NCBI RefSeq assembly: GCF_949628215.1
Contig: NC_134280.1
Span: 52,912,621-52,976,620 of the forward strand
Source: Phalacrocorax aristotelis
Lineage: Eukaryota > Chordata > Aves > Suliformes > Phalacrocoracidae
Length of the DNA stretch: 64,000 bases
Direction: 5' to 3'
Position 1 is the first letter of the stretch; each line of letters begins with the position of its first letter. The position numbers and the translations under genes are program-made. The notes under the pieces were generated by a model. That model made no database searches and was not told the origin of the DNA. It worked only from the letters and a program-made list of their open reading frames with translations. Below are positions 31,201 to 38,500 of this stretch, piece after piece.

Positions 31201-34155
31201 ACTATTGCTATTTGGGAAATGCTGCTGCAGTTTCCCAGCGGGCATCATGGGAAGATGCACGTGCCCAGCGGGATGCAGTGCACAATGGGGCTTGGGGAGC
31301 GGTGGCTTAGCTATGCCTACAATTGTAGGCATACTTCATTGAAAAAACAAAGGGATTTTTATTTTCCCCGTTTATTCTTTCCCACCAAATGCTCCTTTCC
31401 TTTTCTTGCACCAAAAAAGCCAGGAGCTGCTGTTATCCCACAGTATTGCTCCAAACCACAGCATCCAGAAGCACTGTTAATGGTACCCTTCCTTAACAGT
31501 GGTATGGAAAAGAGGGGTATGAGCACTGGGAAAAGCAAATTAGACAAATGCTCTCACCCCTGCTCCCTGCACGCGCATGCAGGGAGCAGAAGGGAGAACC
31601 AGGTGGGGTTGCCCAAAAGCTTTGCTCTGTATCGGGTCCAGCATCCTCCTCCAAAAAGCAATCATTGCCTGGGGCATCAAAGAGCTGGGATGCACAGGTC
31701 GAGCTCTCTTTGCACTGGGCAGGCAAAGAGGAGCGGGACAAGGTGAGGGCCCAGGGCTGCCCTTTCCCGGGCGGCCCTGCGTCGCTGCAGCTGCCTTTGT
31801 CTTGGCAGTCCCGGCCAGCCGGGAGCAGGAAACGGGAGGAGGGCGGGAGGCCCATCAGGAGGAATAATGGGGCCGGACAATCGCACCACTGATGTCACCC
31901 TTCCTGCCATCTGCTCCCAACCCGGCCGTGCCCCCCACCCTCCCCACTGCTTCGCCCCACCGCCTCCCCCAGCTCCAGTGTGGGGAGCCGGGGCAGAGCA
32001 GGGCTGGGGGGGGGTTGGCCAGCGATGTCAGGTGGAGGCAGGGAAACAATACCGTGGTAACAGAGATCTAAACCCACTTTCAACATCCCCCTCTGAGGGT
32101 CTATACACCTCGAGGTGGCAGACCACGCTGATTTCTGGGGATCCCAAAATACGTCCATGACCCAAATGGCTGGAATCGGAGGCGTGGAGGAAGGAGAAAG
32201 GGGGAGAGGGAAGTTCATCACCCTAAAATGCAAACTCACAGGTGCATGCATGAAAAGGCCAGAGCCATGGCCACCACCCCTGCTTTATGCCAGATGAGGA
32301 TACAGCTGTGACCCCCCACTAGTTCCCCCTTCCAGCTTCCCAGGGCAAGTGGCTTAACCTCACAAGGGTGCCCTGAAGCTTAATTAATTCCCAGGCTGTG
32401 TGTGCTGGGAGAGCCAGCATGCAAGTGGTAAGCATGGCAGAGACTGCACAGAGCAGCAGCAGGGGCACACTGCCTCCTGCCCGCGGATGTGCCAGGAGAG
32501 ATTTCAGCCATACCGAAGAGGAAAAAGCTGTGAATTAAAGATGGTGGCAATGCCTCTCCTCCACCCCCCTAGCACTCCTGGTTATAATCATGTCCCCAGC
32601 CAGTACCTGGACCATTATGCAATGATCCAGGAATGGGGAGGAGGCAATCGCTCCTTCTATGGGGACAGAGCAGGGACTGCCTAGATGGACCCTTGAGAGC
32701 CACTGCTCCTCTGTGGCTGCCGAACTGCAGGTTTGCAGGTGGACGACATCAGCTGATATTAACTCTTCCATGCTTCCCCCTTCCCCGTCATCCTCCTCTT
32801 CTTCCTCCCCCTTGTGCATCGCTTCTGCTGCTGCTGCCGCTCCACGTGACAGCGGCCACTGCAGAGGTGACCCTCACCAGGAGGAGGGCGGCTGCACCGC
32901 TCTCCTCCTAGCTTGTGAAAAACTGATTATTCTGCTTTATTCTCCCGGGGATTTAAGAGCAGCTAAAGCCGTTCAGGAATCAGTCTCTGCAATCCCCTCC
33001 AAATAGCCCAGCCCGGAGCATCACCGCAGCAGATTGGCACAAGGCCGGCCCCCCCGCGCTGCGAGTCCCCTTGATCCCGGCAGGGTGATGTCACCGGCAG
33101 CCAATGCGGACAGCGGTGGCTTTGTGGGGTGGTGGTGGGGGGACACGTCGCAGATGGCTCCAGCTGGGCCCAGCATTTGATTAATCGCCTGAATTACCCT
33201 GGCTTTGCCATAAAATTACAAGATGGGAGGGGGGAACAGTAAAAAGCAAGCTGGCGGGAGGGCGGGCTGCAATGGCAAACCACCCTCTGGCTCGTCCCAC
33301 AGCCCACCCATCAGCACAGCCCTCCAGCAGCATCTCAGCGTAGGGCAGGATGCAGCCTATGGCACCTCAGGGGCACCCGGCGCTGCTCAGGCCAGGGCTC
33401 CAGCCCAGCTCTGTGGCTCAGAGCCACCTCTATTATTTAACCAGGAGCGATAGAGAGAGGACACTGGGAGAGATAATATGCCGTGACACCGGATAAGAGC
33501 TTCTGGCGTCACAGGGGAGGAGGATTACATGTCCCTGAATGGAGTTAGAGATGACAGAGGGGAGGGGAAGAGTTTTTAGCAGGGGATTAAGCTTACAGCT
33601 CCAGGAAGGCTTTGGGGGGTTGTTTGCTGGTGTAGGACAAGTCCTAAGGCTGATATACCTGTTAGACTTGCCTGGGGAGGGCTCATGGAGCAGGGAGCCA
33701 CGTCACTGGGGTGGGGGCAACAAACAGGTCCCAAAGGACAGCCCTGCGGCTGCATGAGCTCATGTTCTAGCTCTCCACAGGGTGCCAGAGAGACACCAGT
33801 AGATGCTGAGATCAAGGGATGGAGGAGGAGGATGCTAGTCTGCATCCCACCCCCACCCTGCCCCTTTCTACTGAGGAAGAGGGTGTGAGCACCCACCAGG
33901 AAAGATGAGGGTCAGACCCCCTACCTTCATTTTGGAGGCGGGCTGGATGAGCTCCGTGATAGAGACCTTGTCCTGCTGGAGCCTCCTCTTGACAAGCTTG
34001 GAGCAGCAGATGTTGACAGAGCTGAGGACGTGCCAGGAGTTGTACTCCACGAAGGAGCGGCTGTCGATGACCAGGGTGCCCTCTGCTCCGTTCCTCAGGA
34101 GGCTGGCCAGTTTCTTTGGGTCCATCACCTTGCGTGGGAGCCTGTCCCCAGCCAT
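6177..34155 (-). CDS. DUSP8: DUSP8, dual-specificity MAP-kinase phosphatase (complete CDS, six coding exons)
   Basis: This gene encodes dual-specificity protein phosphatase 8, a member of the JNK/p38-directed MAP-kinase phosphatase subgroup. It removes phosphate from Thr and Tyr of activated MAP kinases. Coding exons, in transcript order, are 34155-33925, 27606-27468, 10554-10388, 8135-7976, 7768-7645 and 7266-6177. They total 1911 nt, giving 636 residues (human about 625). Every junction has GT-AG ends and keeps frame. Residues 1 to about 135 form the rhodanese-like MAP-kinase-binding domain, with the basic docking motif LVKRRL at 54-59. Residues about 160-305 form the phosphatase domain, with the general-acid Asp candidate at 215 (PVND) and the signature HCLAGISRS at 245-253 (nucleophile Cys246, Arg252). 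Residues after about 310 are a Pro/Ser/Gly-rich tail. The start at 34155 is the first ATG after an in-frame stop at 34296-34294. No disabling change is visible. DUSP16 is the closest relative, but the tail ending in EVS and the IFITM10 neighbour favour DUSP8. Confidence 0.96.
7645..7768 (-). CDS. DUSP8: DUSP8 coding exon (exon 6): phosphatase active-site signature
   Basis: Encodes residues 233-273 and two bases of codon 274. It contains the P-loop HCLAGISRS (residues 245-253), with catalytic Cys246 and phosphate-binding Arg252, followed by ATIAIAYIM and MGMSSDDAY. The introns on both sides are short (207 and 378 bp). The acceptor is CATGCCCCAG and the donor is ACAG|GTGAGT. The active site is intact. 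Confidence 0.96.
7976..8135 (-). CDS. DUSP8: DUSP8 coding exon (exon 5): general-acid loop
   Basis: Encodes residues 180-232 plus the first base of codon 233, from DLMTQNGISYVLNASNSCPK to LPWLDKSIEFI. The PVNDNYCEK segment carries Asp215, the likely general acid by analogy with the Asp loop of other MKPs. The acceptor is TTTCCCACCAG (8138-8136 side) and the donor is ATTG|GTGAGC. The exon leaves in phase 1. Confidence 0.95.
8136..10387 (-). other. DUSP8 intron 4
   Basis: This 2.25-kb intron lies between exons 4 and 5, with donor GTACGG and acceptor TTTCCCACCAG. Apart from a C/T-rich patch at 9,560-9,720 I see no recognisable element. Introns 5 (7769-7975, 207 bp) and 6 (7267-7644, 378 bp) that follow are also featureless. 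Confidence 0.9.
10388..10554 (-). CDS. DUSP8: DUSP8 coding exon (exon 4): linker and start of the phosphatase domain
   Basis: Encodes residues 124-179: the GFATFSSCFPGLCEGKP segment that ends the rhodanese-like fold, a short linker, then the start of the catalytic domain (GPTRILPHLYLGSQKDVLNK). The acceptor is CTCCACAG and the donor is AAG|GTACGG, leaving in phase 0. Met147 here is the first in-frame methionine after exon 2, which matters for any promoter internal to intron 2. Confidence 0.95.
18637..18667. repeat. 11-bp CpG-containing triple repeat
   Basis: GCTCATAGCGC is repeated head-to-tail: two perfect copies and a third of nine bases, with no mismatches. It lies in DUSP8 intron 3. Confidence 0.8.
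19125..19240 (+). mobile_element. Probable MIR/CORE-SINE relic
   Basis: The stretch contains CCATTTTCCAAGAGGGAAAC, then TGAGGCACAAAAGATTAAAT and AACTTCTCCAGGG. This follows the hallmark MIR core (CCATTTTACAGATGAGGAAA, CTGAGGCACAGAGAGGTTAA, GTGACTTGCCCAAGG) closely enough to be recognised by eye. Age and length limits are uncertain. Such tRNA-derived SINE relics are abundant in mammals but sparse in birds. Confidence 0.55.
22848..22866. repeat. (GT)n microsatellite
   Basis: Nine to ten GT units followed by CGCG, in DUSP8 intron 3. Confidence 0.85.
24446..24536. repeat. A-rich/purine-rich tract
   Basis: Runs of six to nine A are interrupted by single G or C bases (AAAAAAAAG, AAAAAAAGAG), about 90 bp long. 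This is a likely replication-slippage or nucleosome-depleted tract. It could be a decayed poly(A) tail, but no element is recognised upstream of it. Confidence 0.6.
24600..24822. promoter_or_regulatory. Motif cluster in intron 3 (candidate enhancer)
   Basis: In order: (GGGA)4-5 at 24,600-24,621; the 14-bp perfect palindrome GCATTACGTAATGC (24,623-24,636), a PAR-bZIP/NFIL3/C/EBP-type site; CCATATAAAT near 24,690; the A/T-rich CTATTTATAC near 24,743; and a perfect AP-1 site TGACTCA at 24,816-24,822. The composition differs from the GC-rich surroundings. Enhancer activity is inferred only from this clustering. Confidence 0.35.
27468..27606 (-). CDS. DUSP8: DUSP8 coding exon (exon 3): rest of the MAPK-binding domain
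   Basis: Encodes residues 78-123 plus the first base of codon 124, starting VEAEEHQDVVVYDQSTRD and ending HSVSILTG. The acceptor is CCCCCACAG (27609-27607) and the donor is G|GTAGGA (27467 downward). It enters in phase 0 and leaves in phase 1. The VVYDQSTRD stretch is highly typical of DUSP8/DUSP16. Confidence 0.94.
31090..31109. repeat. 8-bp perfect hairpin
   Basis: ATTCCAGT and ACTGGAAT form inverted arms around a TGTT loop, in DUSP8 intron 2. It is the first of three dyads within 500 bp. Confidence 0.7.
31312..31333. repeat. 22-bp perfect palindrome
   Basis: The half-site TATGCCTACAA is followed immediately by its exact reverse complement, centred between 31322 and 31323, with no mismatch or spacer. 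It lies in DUSP8 intron 2. Confidence 0.9.
31560..31589. repeat. 12-bp perfect stem-loop
   Basis: CTGCTCCCTGCA and TGCAGGGAGCAG flank a six-base loop (CGCGCA). The stem can be extended outward through mismatches by CTCT/AGAG pairing (31551-31554 with 31594-31597). It lies in DUSP8 intron 2, so it is transcribed within the pre-mRNA. Confidence 0.8.
33086..33105. promoter_or_regulatory. CRE-like plus CCAAT module in DUSP8 intron 2
   Basis: TGATGTCACCGGCAGCCAAT here matches 18 of 20 bases of the promoter module at 48,955-48,974 (TGACGTCACCCGCAGCCAAT), in the same orientation relative to DUSP8. The two changes weaken the CRE to a TGATGTCA variant but keep CCAAT intact. The surrounding 33.0-33.15 kb is GC-rich with some CpG. 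Confidence 0.45.
33925..34155 (-). CDS. DUSP8: DUSP8 coding exon (exon 2): start codon and MAPK-docking motif
   Basis: Encodes residues 1-77, from MAGDRLPRK through the docking motif SKLVKRRLQQ to QPASKMK. The exon ends in phase 0 at AAG, followed by the donor GTAGGG (33924 downward). This half of the rhodanese-like domain supplies the basic kinase-interaction motif that recognises the acidic docking groove of MAP kinases. The sequence around the ATG (CGTTATGG) has G at +4, but -3 is a pyrimidine, so its Kozak context is only moderate. Confidence 0.95.
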
Positions 34156-34327
34156 AACGGGCCTGTCCCCTCTATGGCAAGTGTGGGGCAAGGGGCAGAA
34201 GGGCAGGGCAGGGATGCCAGCACCCGCCTCCCCAAGGGGAATAAGTAGTGGGTAAGGGGTGAGCACGGCAGCGCCCGTCCTGATCTCCTCACACTAACAT
34301 CCAGGATGCCAACTCATTGTGCTGAAC
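34156..34327 (-). other. DUSP8: DUSP8 exon 2, 5' UTR part (inferred)
   Basis: Upstream of the ATG the best splice acceptor is at 34329-34328, at the end of an unbroken pyrimidine tract (CTTTCCTCTCTTTCCAG). That would put 172 nt of 5' UTR in this exon. A second, weaker acceptor (TTGCCATAG, 34173-34172) would leave only 16 nt. The first is preferred for its tract. Which one is used needs transcript evidence. Confidence 0.55.
34294..34317 (-). promoter_or_regulatory. Upstream ORF in the DUSP8 5' UTR (with an overlapping second uORF)
   Basis: If the long exon 2 leader is used, it contains an ATG at 34317 that opens a seven-codon frame ending in TAG at 34296-34294. This uORF is in the same frame as DUSP8 and separated from its ATG by 46 sense codons. 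A second ATG at 34300 gives a three-codon frame (stop 34291-34289). Short uORFs of this kind commonly restrain translation. The effect here is inferred. Confidence 0.4.
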
Positions 34328-35484
34328 CTGGAAAGAGAGGAAAGAAGGCGACCGGTCAGCTGGCTAGGACGCGACACTTACCTTGGGCCGAGTCCCCAGG
34401 GGCTTGGCCATCAGAAGATGCCTTCAGAAGAGCATAAGAGCACAACAAGCCACACTTTCTAGGTATGTTCTCCCAGCCCATGGGCATCTGTGGCTCCAGA
34501 GCTGCCCAAGCCAAAGGTTTTCTCTTTTATGAATTTGCCTAATTGTTTTTTGAAGCCATATTAGCTTTTAACAGGCACAGTGGCCAGTGGCAGGGAGTGG
34601 AACAGTTTGCCAGCTACGATGAGGAAATCCTTCACCTGGTTAGCTCCAAATCTGCTAACCAATGGGTCCTCTGGGTGACCCTTACTACTTGCACTGGAAG
34701 AGGCCATGCATGCCCATTCCCTAATCCATGGTTCTCACCACATTTAGACCTCATTTAGGAGCCTTTCAGGTTAGAGCATCTACAGAGCTGTCTGTTACAC
34801 AGACACCACTTTCCACCCTGGCTAGCCCCAATGCATTGTGTTTGAGAGGCAGGCATACCAGGGACCTGCATAGGGCAAGATGTCTCCTCCTTTCCCTGTT
34901 CCCAGCCCAAAAGCTCCTTGCACTCCATTTGCTTTTCCTGACCTCTGCTGAGCACAGAGCTAATGGTTTCACAGAAGCTTAGCTCAGCTCTAACATTTTG
35001 CTGCCACATGGTAATAGCTAGTTTGGGGCCCATCAGACACACCACCAAATCAGATTTGCTCACCCACATCCATCACTTCACACTGGATTTCACCTGCCTT
35101 TTTATCACAGCCTGCTCATGGGTATCTTGCCAGCTTGCCTCCTGGCAAGTCAAGAGATGACCTCTCTTGGAATCCAGGAAGTTGAGTTGACCTTCACTCC
35201 TGCCTTCAAGAAACAGGCAGGCATTAGGGAAGAGGCCCTGGGAAGCTGTGCTTGGACTGAGATGGCCCTGAAGCGCTACTGCTTTCCAGCATCTAACTTG
35301 CACAGACTTTGAAAGGGGGTTTATATATAAGGGTACATATCTGGGCTCCATCTTAGGAGCTGAGGAGGGTCAAACCTGGTGCTCTCTGAAGTGCTACCAG
35401 AAGAAAAAGCTTCCTCCACACCCAGCCCATTGGGTCTGCAAAAGCAAAAGGCAAGCTGGGAGGCATTCCGCTCAGGGTGTCTTC

Positions 35485-35545
35485 TTAGGTTTTAATGGCA
35501 CACGTCATTGCAGGCATGTTTTAATGGCATTAGGTTTTAATGCCC
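35485..35545. repeat. Short direct repeats (TTAGGTTTTAATG)
   Basis: TTAGGTTTTAATG starts at 35,485 and again at 35,530 (45 bp apart), with a third GTTTTAATGGCA between them. Confidence 0.6.
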
Positions 35546-38500
35546 CTGCAGTCATTCAGAAAATAAGCCTGGGCTACTACCAGGCTCCTCTTGTTTCTGC
35601 CAGATGGTGTTTTAGAGAGAACCCACAAGCTGTTCCATGGAAGCTTTAACGCATCTGAATTAGGAAGACTATGAATACCATGCCTGAAAATGCCAGCGTG
35701 ACCATTTTCATTGAGTTCTGCAGGGCCAGGATTTGGTCCATGGACTAGAGAAGGCTTACAAGTCACCCTCATCTGAGTAAGCCAGCAGTTCTTGGAAGCT
35801 CCTACACCCAAAGCGGCGGTGCGGGCACCTACTGCAATGGTAGCTCACAGCACAAAAGAGATGTTTGAGTAGAACATGCTACCGGGTGAAATGACAGGGA
35901 GCTCAGTTACCAGTCACCACATCTGGAGGACACAGCCAGCTCACAGGAAAAGGATGGAAAGGCACTGAATATGAGGATGGAGGTTCCAGCATTTGCTCTG
36001 GCTCATAACTCCAGCATTAACAGCCCCATCTTCCCTGGGCTACCAGACCTGCCTCCCAAAGCAGGGGGTAGATATCCCAGGCTTCAGCCTCAGGATCCAA
36101 ACTCCCAAAACAAGACCACAAAGATGTGCACTCCTCCCCTGCCCCTTTCTCACACCCCTGCTGCCTCTGCCAATGCGTTAATTCAAATTGGGGGTGGGGG
36201 AAGGGGAAATCCCCTAAAAGCTACAATAGTGATGGCTCCTCCTGGCACCAAGCATTTTGGCAGCCCCATGGCACTACAGCATCACTGTCCCCAGCCCCAT
36301 GGTGAGCTTGTATAACTCTGTGGCTCCTCATGGCGACTCCAATTAGAGCTGCCCCCTTGGTGGGCTGCTCACAGTCCCCCCTGCCGCAGGAACCCTGCTC
36401 CCCTGAGCACTTCTCCAGGGGGCTGAAAAATTGAAACAGTTCTAATTAGGGGGTCTGAGGGGGAGTGAAGCTGGCCCCTGCTGGGATATGACACACCTCA
36501 TTACTTCGCTACTGCCTTGCCAAAAGACCCCCTGCTGTACCTTGGCTATAGCGCCAGGGCACTCAGAAAGGATGCAAATTAGCCAGCTTTTCCCCTTCAT
36601 CTTCCTTTCACACCCCAATCCCCAAATTACTTTCTGCCTCCCTTCCCCATCAGGACACCAGGCTGCAAATTCTTCTTGGCTCTTCAAATTATATCCAAGA
36701 AATAAAAAGGGAATGGAGAAAGTCAACAGACAAAAAAAGATGGGGATAATACCATAGCAGAGTGAAAGACCAAAGTGGGAGGAAGGAGTGATCCAACATG
36801 GGGGGACACATTGCACAGTACCTCCAGAGATAACATGGTACCTGCTCTCCAGATAATGAGCAAGGGGTAAACTTTGGGGGTCTCAGACACAAATAGAGGC
36901 ATCTGAGAAAGATAACAGATCCTTGATTGCCTAACCACTCTGAGAGAAGCCCGTTCAGAAGAGGCCTTCCATGCGTGAAGTTCTGGCAGATGTCTGGACG
37001 CTTGGGTGGAAGAGATTGGAAAAGAGAGACAAAAAGGGTTCCCAGCTCAGCTGATAGCCACCCTCCTACAGAACAACCAGATAAGCGTCTGCTCCAGCAC
37101 ACCTAGGTGGACCTGGTGGCAGACACATTTGGCACATCAGCCAGGACCCACTCCCAGCTCCACCTGAAAGACATGGGGAAAGGCAGGGCAAGGTTGGTCC
37201 GTTCTGCCCCTCTTTCCAGGAGCCATTACAGGGCATGGTGATGACCAACTGAGTGCGATCATAGGGAGCTGTAACCTTGGCATCAGACCCAAGACACAGG
37301 GACTTCTCTATAAGTATGTCTAGCCAGGTCAAAGGCAGATGAGACCCTTCTTTGCCAGGAACCATAGGACATTTTGAAGCCAGACTGCAGGGTGGTGGGT
37401 TCATCCCCAGCTAACAGGTACCCCAAGTGCCAGCAGAGGCTACTAGACCTTCACACTACCTCACAGGCTGTGTGTGAGCTGGTCTCTGAGAAGAACAAGC
37501 TCTAATGCCTCCATGCCTGGGAAGGCTACCAGAGAAGGAAGGAAGATGTCTTTCTGCTTCTGCTCAGATAGGTCATAAGGATAACCGAAGGCACAGGCAT
37601 AGGCATGGAGCATTGCTGAAGAGATGATCTCACTATGGTGACAGAAGACCGGGGAAAAGGTTAACCTGGAACCTAAATTAGGGTTTCGGAAACATAGCTG
37701 TGTCCCTCTCTTATCAGTTTATTAAAGCCATCTTAATCTTCTTGAGTGTTCCTGAAGAACATTACCATAATCCTTTAATCCCACCTCTCCCTGGAGTGCC
37801 TGTAATGAGGAGATGGGCACATGGCTTAGCTGAAAGGGGACAGCCAAGCAGGAGAGGCCACACTGCAGCTGAGGGACAGAAAGATGGGCAGATCCCAGGA
37901 CACAGGCCAGGCCAACTGCCCGCTCATCGAACTCTGTCCCCGGCGTCACCTCCACAGATGTGCGTCGGGTGAGGGGTGCTGGCCACGTGAGTCATGAGTG
38001 TGACAGATACATGTGCGGCAAACCAGGCTAAGGGGAGCATTCAACCTGGCTTTGACCCTCTTCTGGTCAGGCCAGGCAAGAAAGCAAGAAAAACCAAAAC
38101 ACACCCCAGCCTGAGTCTATCTGTGTGGCACGACAAGACCATGGGAACTCATCCCTGTGCTGGCCCAACACAGGGCACTGAGGTGGAGGCCACTTCCCTC
38201 AATTTCTTGTCTTGCACAAGGTCCCCAGCTGAGAGACATGGTATGGGAAGGGCAAAGTTCTGGTTTCTCTTGTACTGGAGACACCAGCTGGAAGGTCAGC
38301 ATGTCTCTATGGCAACCATAAACCTCACTAACCGGCATGTCCAGTGTTTGCACCAAGCTAGTAGTTGTGTCCTGAAGAGCTCTGCCCTCTACACAGGCTC
38401 CAGTTGAGGAGATGCTCCCCTCGCTGCCTCAGGTATGCCACCTTTGCTGCGGGAAGCAGCTCTGATGAATGTATTTCCATCATGTAAGTGAGAATGGATC

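Larger units (their letters stand above)
27607..33924 (-). other. DUSP8 intron 2
   Basis: This 6.3-kb intron lies between the docking-motif exon and exon 3, bounded by GTAGGG and CACAG. No coding sequence is recognised inside. Notable contents are a palindrome and hairpin cluster (31,090-31,589), a CRE-like/CCAAT module (33,086-33,105), and an AT-rich patch at 30,640-31,080 with an octamer ATGCAAAT at 30,847-30,854. The stretch 32.9-33.25 kb is GC-rich, with a GATTAATC palindrome near 33,179. Confidence 0.9.

Noticed and set aside
33868-34266. N-terminal extension of DUSP8 upstream of MAGDRLPRK
   Set aside because: The extra frame has no ATG, only a GTG at 34,266. An in-frame TAG lies at 34,296-34,294, and the known family N-terminus is MAGDR.
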